Source: Phoebastria nigripes
Lineage: Eukaryota; Chordata; Aves; Procellariiformes; Diomedeidae
Direction: 5' to 3'
Assembly: GCA_035582835.1 (NCBI GenBank)
Contig: JAYKAV010000289.1
Location: 984,170 to 1,048,169, forward strand
Length of the DNA stretch: 64,000 bases
The translations under genes and the position numbers were made by a program. Within the stretch, counting starts at the first letter, position 1; each line of letters begins with the position of its first letter. Below, piece by piece: positions 1-20,890 of this stretch. Below the pieces are notes generated by a model. The model was not told the DNA's origin, did not search any database, and worked only from the letters and a program-made list of their open reading frames with translations.

Positions 1-3000
1 AACTCGCTCTTGCGTAAGTTTACCTTGCATATAAACAAACAATTGTGGATTAGGCAAGTGTTGCTTTATGTTCATGTACGTACAGGACCAGGTATGTAAC
101 TCTTGAGAGATGCAATCTTGGGACGTTCCTCCAGGATCATTTTTTGTCCTACCTTTCAGCAAATTGGAGAAGCCTCGTGGTTCTCAGGTTTAGCCGAGAC
201 CTTTGTCCTATTTGGAGAGTGATAATGAACAAAGGATACTGGCTGAACTTTGTGAGACAGAGATGCAACTTTGACTTGAGCATATCAATTTTAAATGTTG
301 ACGTCGTATGAGAGTCTCTCTTGCAGAAGGGCATCCTGCACATCACTGACGTGGCCTCGCAGTGTTATTTTTCCTGCAGGATGGTGCATATTCTGAACTC
401 TAGTGAAGTGAATGCCTGTAGGATCCCAAGAGACCAAGTGAAATGAAACAACAAAACTGATCCAAAGCAACTGATTGCACCTATGTAGAATATGCAGCAG
501 GGTTTTGGTCTTTCAACACATGTTCTGTGGGGCGTAACGTAGTGACCAGGGCTAGATGCCTCGGTAAGTGTGGAAAATGTCTCCTTATCCTCATCCGCAT
601 TGGAGTATTAGTCAGATTACTGAGATAAGGGCACGTAAAAAAACCCCAGGACTTCAATATACCTATTGTTTCTTTTAATTTTTTTTTTAAAAGAAACAAA
701 ACCAGCGATGAGTCTGGCTGAATATTGAGCAGAACCCTTAAATGGTTGACAAGTGTTAATAAAATGACATCAAAGCCATAACAAGGACTTGGTTTCCTGT
801 TTGAGAGCCCTACAAAATGGTGATGCTGCAGTTCCCTGCTCTCAGTTGCATATATTATAACATGATATGGTGTTGGGAGGAGGAGAAGGGGGAGGGATTT
901 TTTTTCTTTCAGACCTACTTGTGGCAAATGGAAAATGAGTCTTTGTTCTTGTTCATGTCCTATCGCTATATTTGTCCCTCTGAATGTGGGACATGAGCGC
1001 ACTTTTATGATGCCCCAGACTTTGTCTCGAGTGGCTGTGATAACTAGCGTCAATGTAGAAAGGCAATGGAAATGTCTTAGTTTTTCTAAGTTACGTGCAG
1101 CGAGCTGCAGGGGAGTTTCTGGCAGTTAAAGTGGCTTACAGCAGAGAATTCTGCTGTAAGAGAAATTGTTGAAATTTTTAGATCATGAGTTGCTTGGAAA
1201 GGCAAAGCTGTTTGGTATGTGAATCTACATCGTTTAGCCTAAGGAGAACAGGGCTGAGAGCAAGCCTGGGCCCGGGCTGCCGTCGGGCCATCGTTTCTCA
1301 CTAGCTATTTTCCTGGTTAACTTTCTAGTGCAGCGAGAAGCTGACTTTCTAATTTCTGAGTACTAAGGATGCCCTTTCTCTTGGTCAATCCCCGGTTCTT
1401 CATGTGATATGATACGACCTCGGTGGAACTTGCTGTTCTGGGCAATGGCTGCGTATTTCCCCCTCCCTGGCCAGCTCTCTCTGTATCTCTGTATTTGGCA
1501 CTGGCCCCCGGTTGCCTTGATATATCAACTAGAATAGCTAATCACTTGTGCCAGGGTTCCTATAGCGAAGTGACCTGGGTTTCTTTGCAGTGTTCACTGA
1601 ACTGTGCTGTGTCACCTTAATATATTAACGTAGTTGAATGTCACTAGACGGTTTAATTATTTAAGCAGCAGTGGCCAAGACGTTAGATTTTATGGCGTGG
1701 TGCAAGAAGCACTGTGCAGGGTTAACTTTGGCTTTCTAAAAAGTGGGAAGTACGTACTTTTTTTTTTTTTTTTTTGAAAGTTTTGTCTTTCAGAAATTGC
1801 GTTTAAAGATAAGAGGTAATTGAAAGAGCCGTGGTGGCCCGTCCCAGCTGGGGCAGGCTGGATGCTATCTCTGGGTGGCACACGTGTAGGCAGCGCTCCT
1901 CGGGGTGCTTCCAGGAGAGCTCCCAAAGGAGGTGAGTCACTGCTGATTCCTGCGGGGTCACCTAAGGAACTGGAGACGTCGACCGCAGTGGCAGCTCTCC
2001 CTGCACTGGAGGAGGAGGAGGAGGAGGGTCATTGCTCCGAGCACAGCCCCCCTTTCTTTTCACCCTCCCTCCCACATTTTTTACATGTTAGCTAGTCGTC
2101 TGGTGACGAGGCTCACGTTCTCGCTGAAAAATGCTGTGCATTTACTCAAAAGTCTTCTAGAAGCCATCTTAAACCAAATAGTCTTGAGTCTGAATTTCTA
2201 CCCAGTACTACCAGGCTGGAAAGGGCAAGTGCCTGTTTGAAAGCTGGAGTTTCAAACTGAGCAGGTACTAAGATGTGGCCTGCATGATGTGGCTGAAGAG
2301 GATGAAAGATACCTTGAGTTTGTGGCTTAAAACAGAACCTCCCTCTGACAGCTTGCAGTACTGAGGAAAATACTGTTTTAATTAACCAAACCACGTCACA
2401 CTCTTGCTCTTTCCTTTCTCCTTTGTCTCTGTTTGGATAGATTACATGACTTTATTGTCAGCTTCTCCTCTGGCTATCTAATGGTGTAGGACTCTGGGGC
2501 CAGCTGCCACAGGCGCCTTCTGTCCCCAGTGACTGGTGTGCTGGCCAAGAGCCAGCTTTCAGATCAGTCCTGGTGCTTTTCTGCCTTGAAAATCCTGGGC
2601 TTAGTTCATGGAAACAGCTGGAATTGGAGGGCTGACTGTTTCCTAATGAAGCCTAGGTTGGGAAAGCTGTTGCCGTGCAGTCTAGGTCTTCGTTCATGAT
2701 TTCTAGAAAAAGTAAATTTTTATTCCTCATCTGTTCCTCTGTATCACCGTCCAGGCTGGACTCATGGTATTTATTGCATCTTTTCTTATGTGTGAATGAT
2801 TGGCTTCGTGGTGGTGTTGGTAGGGTAATACTTCCCTACAAATTCCCTGTAGGAGAGCAGTTGTCTTGCCTCTAGCTATAATCATCTTGCCGTTACTAGG
2901 TTTATTATTCTGACCTAATAAAATTCCCCACTTGGTAAAAGAAATCCTTTTATTTTCTAAATATGATTAGAAAAGTCTGTTCTCAAGGAGCTGTGTGGAT

Positions 3001-4191
3001 TAGTGCAGTTGCAGAATTCCTCTGAGGTTTCCTTTAGTGAGGACAAAGGCCAAGGAAGGATTGCTGAGTTTCTGCTTTAATTGCGCCCCAGGCATGTAAT
3101 TTCTTGCACAAATTATTATTTTACTATGCAATCTCTGCGTGAACAAAGGAAGACGGGTCCCTGCCATGCATACACCACTAAAGCTAATACTGTGCAGAGA
3201 AACTGTAAGAAGCTGTGTCAAGTAACATCAGCTGGTTTAATGGGTCCTTGTGAGTAGCAGCCCAGCATTAAGTGACCACTGAGGACAAATCCAAAGTCCC
3301 AGTCGGGTGCTTTGCCTTCTGTATCATGGCCTGTAGCTCTGTGAGCGGTGGAGCCAGTCCGCCTGCTGCTGCCGCAGGCAGCTCTAATGCCCTTTCCACA
3401 GGCAGTCAGGATTTTTTGGACCCCATCCATGAGCAGCCTCAACTGGTTAGCCCAGCAGAAAGCTCTGTAATTTTTGGCTGGGTTAAATGAGGCTGTCGGA
3501 GGAGCATGGGAGCAAGGTAAGTACAGAGCTGATGTGGATGTGTGAGATGACCTTTTAGTGGCAGTAAGCTTCAGATCAGTTTGCTGCTGCTTGTGAAACG
3601 ACAGCCGTAGGCTAATAGAAGCTGATTTTGAAGAACCNTGCCCAGTTCAGAAAATCTGCTTTGTTCCTCCTCTGGCTTGAGAGCGTTAGAAACTTTCAAA
3701 TGTCATCTTAAAGGATCTGAATCACTGCGTTTTACAAAGTAGTTTAACTTTTGTGCTTGTAGTTGTGATGACTGGCAACAGCTCAAGGTAATCGAGGCAT
3801 GACAAAAATTACTCACTCTCTTCTGCCTGTGCCTGAGCTTCTGACTACATCCCAACTAGAACTGGACTGTGCCATTCCTCAGAGAGGGACAGGGCTTTCC
3901 CTGCACCCTCACCCCAGTGTTACCGCCCCTGAATTTTGTATTTTTTTTCTATTTTGTTATTTTTTTTGTGTGTGTTAAGTTTTAAGCTAAAAAACTTTGT
4001 TGTGTACTATATGTAGACCTTATGATTAAACAGCATTTTTTTTTTTCTTCTTAAGTAACTCTGAAGAGTAGTTGCAGAAGGATTCTTTAATGTGATGTCT
4101 TCTATGTGCTTGTCTCTCACTTTTTCCATTACTCAGGTTGGTTAAAGGAATTCAACATTAACAAGTTCCCAAAAGTGTGATGTTTCATATT
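1..4191. other. Unassigned non-coding stretch left of the LTR
   Basis: I see no exon with convincing protein similarity on either strand. Open frames are short and lack flanking splice signals that would chain them. It contains a 17-bp poly(T) near 1761, a short GAG repeat near 2010 and AT-rich stretches near 3940-4050. It could be intergenic DNA or an intron of a longer SLC25A25 transcript whose first exon lies outside the window; the sequence does not decide this. Confidence 0.5.
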
Positions 4192-5105
4192 TGTAGGAGA
4201 CCAACTGGCAGCTTACACCAAGGCCAACTTGTAACCCCCTGGAACAAAGAACTGTTTTACAACGAGAGGAGACAAAACTTGATAAGGGAGCAGGGGGTGG
4301 AGATCCCCTGAGCCTGTCCGAGGAATGTCTCAAACACTCGTAAGACTGGGGGACGGTGAATCCCAGGAAGGCTCCTCTGTAGAGAGTTAACTGGGTATGG
4401 CCTTGGGAGAAGAAACATGATGACACTGTAAGTCAGCCAAGTAAGTGCTAAGAAAACAAAAACTACTGATAAAACCAAAGAAACAACTACTTGAACTACG
4501 GGTGAACTATCCTAATTAGCATACTAAAAAATCCACCCACCAGCAGGAATAGCCCCCTACCCAACAAAGCCCCTTCCCCACTGAATATGCGCAGTAAAAA
4601 GAAAGGACACGGTGACTTTAAGTGAAGACGAGGCGTACAAGAACCAATAGAAGCGAACTACGAAACTGCCCCCGTAGCAGAGGGGCAGTTTGAAGCGATC
4701 GGCGGGCATAAAAGGGGAAGGCAAGTGCCAAGGGGGGGACTCTTTTTTGGGAACTTGTGGGAACTTTTGAAGGAGCGCTCCTGCAGACCAGAGACCCCCG
4801 TTGGCTGAACCAATGCTGGAACCTGGACCGGTGATCTCTTTCTCTCTCTTTTTCTTTTTCTTGCTCTCTTCTTCTCTCTTTCTTTTATTCTTTTCCCTTT
4901 TTCTAGTAAGGAACACAAGGCATAAATTCCCACAGCAGTGGTGAGCAATGAGCTTTTCCGCTATCCAATTATTTACCAATGAGCCTAGCTATAGAGTAAA
5001 AGTCTTTGTTTATGTACAGACCTTGAGTGTCATCTCACCTTAATCCATACCAAGGGAATTTACGAATCTGAGTCACCTCTCCTTCTGCACAGGTGGGACG
5101 TGACA
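4192..5105 (+). mobile_element. Probable solo LTR of an endogenous retrovirus
   Basis: A 914-bp block starts TGTAGGAGACC and ends GGGACGTGACA, so it has the TG...CA termini of a retroviral LTR. The flanking pentamers are ATATT on the left and GTATT on the right, a five-base target duplication with one mismatch, as expected for an old ERVL-type insertion. Inside are a CCAAT-type motif (near 4645), a TATA-like CATAAAAGG (near 4707) and a pyrimidine-rich tract (4834-4905). No gag, pol or env remains are next to it, so it would be a solo LTR left by recombination. The call rests on structure only; the family was not identified by alignment. Confidence 0.5.
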
Positions 5106-6059
5106 GTATTCTTCCTCTAAAATTTATTTGCAAATTGGCTACTGAAAGCTTACAGTCCTTCCAGGTTTTGGATTGTATTTTCATATCGAATATCTGTAAA
5201 CCAAAAGTTTCCTACAGTCTGTCACTCTCAAAAGTTAAAAGCTGAAAACGGAGGTCCTCTGCTCACCATGGACCTTGCTGTGCTACTGTGGGTAGGGAGC
5301 CTTGGCTGATAGAAGCCGTAGTCAGCGCTTATGTATCCTGCGTGTTAAAAAAATCCAAACCGTTCTCTTATGGAAAAGTCATAATACTTTGGAAAGTGAG
5401 GCATGCAGTGCCCTCTGTCTGCAGATGCAAAAGGCAGGCAAGAATCTAGGACTACAAAGCAAGTTGTTGGTACTTCAAAATGGAAAATGAGCCCTTACTG
5501 TCTCCAGCCTGCTCTTGTGCCTGCCAGATGTGGGCTGCTGGGTTCCACCGAGGTGGGNTGGCTTTTCTGGTGGTGCCCTGCTTGGGAGGCCGATAGCCCC
5601 ANCCTTACAGCTGGGACTATGAGCAATTGCTGCTGTGGCAGCAGAGGGAAACATGGCATTTCTTGAAGAAATTCAGGGAATGTCATGTGTTCTGTGATTA
5701 TATATTGATATATACTTGTAGTCCTGCTCTGGCTAATCCTGCCCTTGGCTGTGCGGTTAAAGGCTCCTTCAGCAGAACTCGGCCTGTTTGACTAATTGGC
5801 AATAGTTTAACCACAGCGTATTAGATCTTGCATAGATGAATAGCCATAAATGCTGTGCAAGTGTGTCGCTGTGTTGTGCTGAAAGCCAAATCGCAGAAGC
5901 ACAATGCAGCACCAAAGAGCTATTGTAATGATGGATGAGACTATAATAGACCGGGGAGAGAGGGTGCAGTTAGAGGTTAATTCAGCCATGGCTGGGAGAA
6001 GCCGGCTTCTCTCNGGAGAACCATCTGCTGCTCTAACAAAGAGCTGCAGCCGAAGCTGC

Positions 6060-6390
6060 CCAGCCCCAGCAGCGGGTACATGCACGCCTCGGACAATCCT
6101 GCGCTGCCGAATTGCCTTGGGGCCGTGGCTTCAGCGCTCGGGACGGCTGCCCTGCTGCCCTCCCTGCCCGTACCTGCCCGACGGAGCTGGCAGGCGCGCT
6201 CCTCTGCGGGGTGCCTCCTGCGTGGAGGGCGCGCTCCCGCCCGGCTGCGCGCGCTGCCTTGCTCCGGAGCACCGCAGTGTTGGGAGCGAGGATTGGCTGG
6301 GCACTGCTGCAGTGGGGACGCAGCCTGGGTGTTCAGCCTTGCTGCTCGCCTGATGTGCCGTTAGGATGAGCCGGGACGCGCGGGTTAATT
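6060..6390. promoter_or_regulatory. GC/CpG-rich patch, possible promoter or CpG island
   Basis: The block is visibly richer in G, C and CpG than the kilobases around it, with several GCGC and CGCGC runs near 6190-6260. Overlapping open frames here on both strands are what GC-rich DNA gives by chance, and none resembles a known protein. It could be a CpG island serving an upstream first exon of SLC25A25 or an unannotated non-coding transcript. There is no direct evidence for transcription. Confidence 0.25.
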
Positions 6391-9300
6391 GGCAGCTCTG
6401 AGAAGCCTCTCTCGGAGAGGTTCATTTTTAGCTTTCCTCTTAAGCGCAGCGTCTTGGCTTCTCTGTCCAAGCAGTCTCCAAAGCTCAGCGTCTCGGCTTC
6501 TCCGTGCCAGGGGTCTTGTGCTTTGTCTGTTGCCATCAGATTTCTGAGGCTCTTGTACAATGAGCTGCTTGTCAGGCCAGGCACGACTGCAGTAGCAGCA
6601 ATTTCAAAAGGCAGGAAGCGTCCGCAGGAGCGGTCTGTAAAGAATCTGAGCCCGTGGAGTCGCTGGGTTGAACCTCCCGCTGGCTGCCGTGCCGATTCCC
6701 GTCTTGGGGGTGCTTGGTAGTGCAGTCACATCATCCTTGGCAGCGGGCAGCTCCTGAGCACGCAGGGTTTCCCTGCCTGGGACGCTCGCTGGAGCAGCAA
6801 TGCTGCAGACCCTTTGGCATTTTCTGTCTAGCTTCCTTCCCAGGGCCATATGCCAAGGTCCTGCAGATGAAAAAGAGGATGAGGCCAGAAACACCACCCC
6901 ACTTCCAGGCCCCGGGGAGAAAGGGCCAAAGATGTTGGGGAAGCCACAGGACAGAGGGACTGATCCCACTGAAAGGAGACCAACTATCCTACTGGTGGTT
7001 GGACCCGCAGAGCATTTTCCAAAGGTAACGGGATATCCAGGGGCCTGAGGAGGGGCTGGCGCACATGACAGCGGAGTGTGTGGTCTGCCGGGAGTAGGGG
7101 TGTTGCAGGTGGAGTGTGCGAGTAGCTGGGGGGGGNGTGTGTGTGTATTTGGGGAGAGGGGAGAGGAACAGGAAAAGGGAGCAGGGTCCAACGTGTGTGC
7201 TTGCTAGAAGGGAAATGTGGGGGGACCGGGGGAATGACTGTGAAGAGAGCAGGTGATCTAACGTTTCAGACATGATGTTCAAAGGAGGGAAAAAATGCTG
7301 TTTAGAGGCAAGGGGGAACATGGGGGTCTCGAAGGTTCCTGGGCAGCTTGTAAGAAGCATGACTGAGAGGGCAGGGAATGATGATGCAGGTTAGTGGTGA
7401 GTCCCACCCGTGCACTGGAGACCGGCAAAGGATCAAATAGATCCTAAAATGTTCCGGAGTCAGTCTCTGGTAATTTGGCAAGCCTCTGGAAAAGCTCGCA
7501 TGTTTTGAGCAAATGAGTAACTGGCTGTATTATTTGAATGGCACAGCCCGTAAGAGAGGAAAGCCTGTCCCTGGGGAGCGGGTGGTATAAGGGAGAGACT
7601 AGAATCTGCGTGAGGATGGGAATTTCCCGGGGGGTGGGAGAGCGGGGAGGTGGTGGGTGCGCACAATTGGTGGAGAATAAATGGTGAGGCTTTGTCTGGG
7701 GGGAGGCGAACAAAAGCTGCTTAGTTTAGTGCCTGGGCTCCTAGCACAGTGCTGGCTGGCTGCAATTCTGGTTTATTTTTGATGGGGAGGGAACNCTGTC
7801 TGTCTCTCCTGAGGATGGTGCAGTCGGTTTTGACTACATGTGGTTTAAGACCAAGGGTGTGACCTGGGATTAGGGGAGAAGGAGTCGGGCATAACCCCTG
7901 CAAGTGGTGGGATTTTTGGGATAATACTAAAAGGCTGTAGCAGGGGTAGGGGTTCGTGACTTGCAGGATCCAGCTTATTTGACAGGGAATCGGGCATGGT
8001 TGTTGCTGTAAGCTTTCTCTCTAAAATGGGGGACGAACAGGTTCAGGTTGTAGAGGGGATGAATATCCTTTCTGCTGCCGTTTTGAATGGAAAGAGGCGG
8101 GGTGGCATTTCGCATTCTGGGGAGCAGAAGCCACTCCCTGCTTGACTCAGACTGAAAAATCTGCAGGGACTTTTGCCTTCATCCCTGTCATTAGCAGTTA
8201 GCACTGTGCATCCTCCTCAAAAAGAGGAGTGCGCATTTTGAGAAGAGGAGGACTTTTGTGCACAGAGATTGAAGAAGGACAGAGGCTCAGAATTGAAGGA
8301 GGTTTTGATGAAAACCTTGAAAGCGTAGGGCTGAAAATCTCTGGTGTCTTCCAGGGGAACAATAGTCCCTCAGTCAGGGAGAGTCCATCTGTTCACACCT
8401 GCAAGTGAAGCTTTCTCTGAAAGCTGATACCAATCTCCTCTTTCCTGTGTGACCCTGAGAAGTTTTGCTGCATAGGAACCCTAAAATTGGCTAATGGAGA
8501 AATACCTAGAGGATAAGGATGTGGTAAAATGGAGTTATTGCAGCTTAGGAAGTAACTGCCCATCTGCTAGGAGGTTGTGACTGTGTAATTTTAGCCTGCC
8601 CTGATTGTAAAGTAAAATACAGCGTAAAGCTCTTCTGTTGAGGATTATGCAGGTATGTTTTACCTTGCAATTCAGGCCGGCTAATACTGCATCCAGCCAT
8701 CGTGGCTCAGCTGATGGACAGTAACTTGTTAAGCTGCAATGACTCGTTTTCGCTTGATCAGAGATCTGTCTTCTAATTACCCGTCTGAAGAAGAAGTGTT
8801 GCAAAAAGTCTCGTACAGCCTTAGGGATGGATTATAAACCACTGTGAGCAAACAGTATTACTTGGTGTTTAAAGAAAATGTGGGGGACACATGGCTTTTG
8901 TTCTCTGCCACTGAATGTTTGTGACCTTGGGAGAAGTCTCGACTGGTATGCCACTTCGTTTTGTAAAAATGCCTGTAACTACAGATCTGCTAAAACCACA
9001 CAAAATATCACACCCGATACTTTGGTTACTGTAAGGAATTTGCACGTATTGATAAATTTGACCTGAGGTGCTTCCTAGCCCTGGCTCTTCAGTCTTCACG
9101 TTGTAGTTGGCGTGTTTCTGCCTAGATCCTTGCTTGAAGGTAACGATTTCAACATGAGGCTGTTTCTGCAAATGTGGAAGAGTCAGGATGCTGATTGCAA
9201 GTGTGATGCGTTGGCCCCTGGTTGTGTGTACACAGGAGAGAGGTATGATCTGCCCCTGATGTCACCATCTGGACTTGTAACTTTGGATCTGTGTGTTGTC

Positions 9301-11162
9301 AGTGCAACAGGTCACCTTTCCTGGTTACCTTTATGTCAAATACCATGTAGTGTTGTCTGCCTTCCCTGGTCTCTATCCTTCCCCTTGCACAGCCTTGGCT
9401 GGCTGCAGCTCTTTACTCTGCTGGGGTCTCCTAAATGATTAACTCCCCTCCTTCACACACTTTACACTCTTCGTGCTTTGTGAGGACTTTCTGTACTGCA
9501 CAATTAATTATAAACTAGTTTCCAGAAATTAAAAAAATACCAAGTCAGCAGAACCTAGTGAAAACTTCGAGCAACAGCGGTTCTCTCTCTGGCCCATGGT
9601 GTACTCACCCAGAAAGCTGTTTTGCCTGTGAAGGAGGATGCTAGTTATGTGGCTGTGACGCTCACTGGCACTTGATATATTTAGAGACTTTTTTTTAGCA
9701 AAGTAAATTCAAAATTAAACAGCATACTTTCCTGCTCCTTGTATGGCTGCACCCTCCCATCCTTTGGGAGGTACGTTCTGGAGCTGATGTAGTAAACCGG
9801 TGATGAAGCAGATGCCCAGAAGAGTACAAATGACTTGGAAAGGTTAGTGTTGGAATGGCAGAGTGTTGAAACTGGTAACTTGTGCAGCATTTAAATAAGA
9901 ACCAAATCCTATAAATAAAACAGACAATGAGTTTGCAGCTTCCTTGATGGCAAGAAAAGCGAGCCTTCTGTAGAAGGAAGATGGACCCATCTGGTGCTGC
10001 TGTTAGCAGAGGAGGGTATTGGCTAGGCTGGCTTCACATCGACCAAGGATGTGTAGGTCCAGCTCTGGCAGAATTGGTGGATGGAAGAAATATCAGGGAG
10101 GAGTGACTTGAAAGGACTGACTTTATTTGGAGCTCTGTGCCCTGTCCTTGGTTTGATCAGGAATAGATGGTGCTAATGAGGGATGTACTGTCCATAGCTC
10201 CTGTCTGAAGCCCTGGGGTGGGCGTGCTGCTGCCTGCAGCGGTGCAGCCGCATGCACACCGCAGGGGCTGGGGGAGCGGGACTGGCTGTGTGTGCTGAGA
10301 CTTGGGTGGTGACCCCATACTAGTTGTGTTCAAGCGGCACTGATCCCTGCAGCTTTGGAGAGCTATCTTGCTTTTGAGTACTTCCAGGTTTACCAGGATT
10401 CTTTTAGGTGAAACCTAAATACTTGTTAATGCCTGTTTAGATTCCCTTTGTCATTATAACCAGAATTGCTGGTATAAACTTCATTCGTAATCTGTCTCTC
10501 CTTCTTAGCTCACTGTCCTGTAATTAATACCCTGCTTAAAATCAGCTTTCTTAACCTCATTACCTTTCTCCTTTCCTCTGACGTAGGTAGTAGGGCTTTT
10601 TTTCCTAAAATGTGCAGATTTTGCCTTTTGTCTCTAGCTGCCAACTCCAGACAGAGTTTATTAGGAAAATCTGCATCATGTTGGCATAGTAACTGAGCTG
10701 CCGAGCAGCTATAATAGTGATGCTTGGCAACTCGTGGGAAGGACTACAGAGGATCTTAAGGCTTGATGGGGCAAATCTGAGTTACATTTGTTCACTTACT
10801 ACCTGGAGCTGAGCAGGGGGGAGCTGCTTGCCTTCGTCAGGCTGCTGAAGGCATTTGCTTTTGGCCGGTGGCGTGTGGCATGAGGGTGCTGCTTGAAGTG
10901 AGACACAGCTCGGTGGGAAGGCTGGGGTGTGCTGTTGGCGTGCATGTAGTGAGCTGCTGCAGCTGATCTTTAAGAGGATCTGGAGTCCCTGAGAAGATCC
11001 TGTTTTCGTGCGGAGAGACGTCAGCAGGGAGTAGGTTAAGCCTGGTTAGGTAACGCGGCAGTAGTGCCGTGGTAGGTGAGGTGACAGGGGGAGGGCGTAG
11101 GAAACCGTTGTAGGTCACGATTCTCAAGGGTACCGAATTGCTGCGAGTCGTGATCTATTAAG

Positions 11163-11166
<4 letters not shown>

Positions 11167-11197
<31 letters not shown>
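11167..11197 (+). repeat. Poly(A) tract, 31 bp
   Basis: An uninterrupted run of 31 A. Neither side looks like a SINE, and no upstream processed-gene sequence was recognised, so it may be a simple expansion or the tail of a decayed retroposon. Confidence 0.9.
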
Positions 11198-11200
<3 letters not shown>

Positions 11201-12639
11201 TTGAAATAAAGCCCCAGATTAAATATTCCCAATTCGTGTGATTGACATGCAGCTCCACAAACAGCTTGTTACAGACCTTGGCTTTTCTTTAAATCTAAAG
11301 AACAAAATACCACAGTAAAGATGTAAAGGCCCCTTGTGCATAAGGATCTGAGGAGGGGAGTGCTTATTGGACTTTGCACTGGCCAGGCAGTCTGTTTAAA
11401 CAGAGCAAACACAAGAAAATTTTGCTGCGTTCGCAGTGGTGGGGAAAGCTGTTAGCTGGACTGGCTTAAACCAGTTTAGCAAATGTGCTGTGTTACTTCA
11501 AGTGCAGGCAGGATTACAGCGTTTTGGTTATTGGCTATGGGTTTTTGCATCTTCCTTGTATGATAGCTTCTCTTTGACGAATATCAAGACTATAACTTTA
11601 TTTTAAAATTCATGTTAGCAATTAGTAATTCTGTACTGAGCAGTGTTGTTACCTGCTGCACTTCCTTGGTACTCTCGCTGTAGTGCTAGGTGTTATCCCA
11701 TACATCAAACTCCACTAAATGCTCAGAAGCCTGTAATTATATCCGCATTAAATGATGTGTGCGCCACACTCCCTCTTCAGCCTGGCTTGCTCCTAATGAA
11801 AGCTCAGGAACTTGCTTACAAAGTGGTTAAATTGTAAATGGTAGAAACTGGAAAATGTTGTTCTGCCCGGGCCACTTCTCGTTATAGCACATCTCCGACT
11901 GCAATGTTTAATTGTAGTTGGAAGAGGAGGAAAAACTATTAAGCTGGCGTAACTGCTGTGTGGATGCTTAGCTAGGAGGCTTTGAAGCGGCTGGGTCTGT
12001 TTTGAAGCCTGCCCTTGATTTTGGTGGTTTTCTGGGTATTTGGCACAATGGCAAACCTTCTCCACAGGCTTTATTGCTGCCTGTATTAGTAACTCCTGAG
12101 TGCTGCAGAGGAGAGAACTTGATACGCAGGGGTTGCCGGCTCCTAGCTGGCACAAGTGGGTTTGGGAGAACTTGCAGCCAAAGCCAATGAACTCTGGCAT
12201 GGCAAAGTAACCTTATAAAAGTGGAATTTCAAGGCTTTTGCTGAAGCTGGATATCCCAAACATGTATGAAAGCAGTAAGTGGCTGGCATCCTGCTCTACT
12301 GTGTTTTAGAGGAAGAATTTTTGGGAAGAGGAAGACAGTGAGAGTCCTCCTGCATTGTATGGTGGGAGAGGTTAAGATCAAGACTGTGCTGCATGTGTAA
12401 ATCCCCGGAGGGGTGAGAACAGGATCAGAAAGGACCGATCGGATGTAAGGAACAGCAAGTGAGCGTCTCAGATGTTGGCCAAAGCCTCTTGGGTTAAAAG
12501 ACACGCCCGGTAAGAGTTAACTTGTGGTGAGCGTGATGTAAGGTCTTAATGGGAGCCTGGTGTTGAGCAATGGGAGGCAGCTCACATGCCGCCTCCGATC
12601 CGGTGTCTCGCTGGCAGCTGGGTGGGACTGTACAGCCAC

Positions 12640-12835
12640 GGCTTCCCTTTTAAGTAGAAGGGCAGGGCTTGCACAGCCAATCCCACCGGAGCCGGGTGCG
12701 CTCATAGGCGTGTGTCATGAGACTTGCTGGCATTTCCTTTCTACTACGCACTGAAATTAGCTCAGGGGAATCATTCAGTTTTACTTCCCTTCCCGGTCAG
12801 TCTGAGCAGGGCAGCTGAGTCTCCGGCTCAGAAAG
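12640..12835 (+). promoter_or_regulatory. SLC25A25: Candidate promoter/5' UTR of the short SLC25A25 isoform
   Basis: The 200 bp before the start codon contain a TTTTAAG element (near 12647), a CCAAT box (12677-12681) and an AP-1-like GTGTCATGAG (near 12713). No splice acceptor is obvious directly before the ATG, which fits an internal promoter feeding the MLCLC-type first exon. The family is known in mammals to use alternative promoters for its N-terminal variants. The transcription start is not visible from sequence. Confidence 0.35.
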
Positions 12836-20453
<7,618 letters not shown>

Positions 20454-20848
20454 CCAGGAGATGCTGAGGACTTTGAACTCTGAAATCTTGGGGTGCAATC
20501 CCAAGACGTATAGCCATCTCTCATTCTGTGAATGTGTTGACACTAAGCTGACTAAGCAAAGCTGTGAAATCTCAGATAGTTTGTGAGTCAGTAAGGGGAA
20601 GGGGAGGATCTGGTGTCCTTTGCCATCTTGCTACTCAGAGCTTCACATAAACCATCACGTGGTCCTTTTTGTTGGGCCTTTTGGGAGACCAGGAGGCGAA
20701 CTCCTGGGACAATCTTAAGGCGTGAGTTGCTGAGGTCAGTTCCCAGCAGTATGGCAGAGTAGCAAAGATTTGGGTAACAGGTCTGCTTTCAGCGTATTGC
20801 GTGTACAGAGCTGTTTGCCTGCAGATGAGCACCTTCTGACTTCCTGAA

Positions 20849-20890
20849 AGAGCTTCTTTTTCCATTCAGAGAGCTTCTTTTTCCATTCAG
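20849..20890 (+). repeat. Exact 21-bp tandem duplication in the SLC25A25 3' UTR
   Basis: The 21-bp unit, starting AGAGCTTCTTTTTCC, occurs twice back to back without mismatch, which indicates a recent slippage duplication. Confidence 0.9.

Larger units (their letters stand above)
5106..12639. other. Unassigned stretch upstream of SLC25A25
   Basis: I could not recognise any gene. The stretch includes a GC- and CpG-rich patch (about 6060-6390), a G-rich low-complexity segment on the plus strand (about 7030-7700) that creates long but meaningless proline-rich minus-strand frames, and a 31-bp poly(A). The rest is ordinary mixed sequence. An alternative first exon of SLC25A25 (the long isoform known in mammals, with an extra EF-hand) might lie upstream, but no exon resembling it was found here. 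Confidence 0.5.

Noticed and set aside
4557..4979. Lysine/glutamate-rich frames on the minus strand
   Set aside because: They translate the pyrimidine-rich tract inside the probable LTR.
6604..7360. Proline- and serine-rich minus-strand frames (195 and 123 codons)
   Set aside because: They overlap in different frames over a G-rich low-complexity stretch and have no recognisable domain or splice structure.
5106..12639. First exon of the long SLC25A25 isoform
   Set aside because: I looked for sequence encoding the extra EF-hand N-terminus known in mammals and found none, so it must lie outside the window or be absent.
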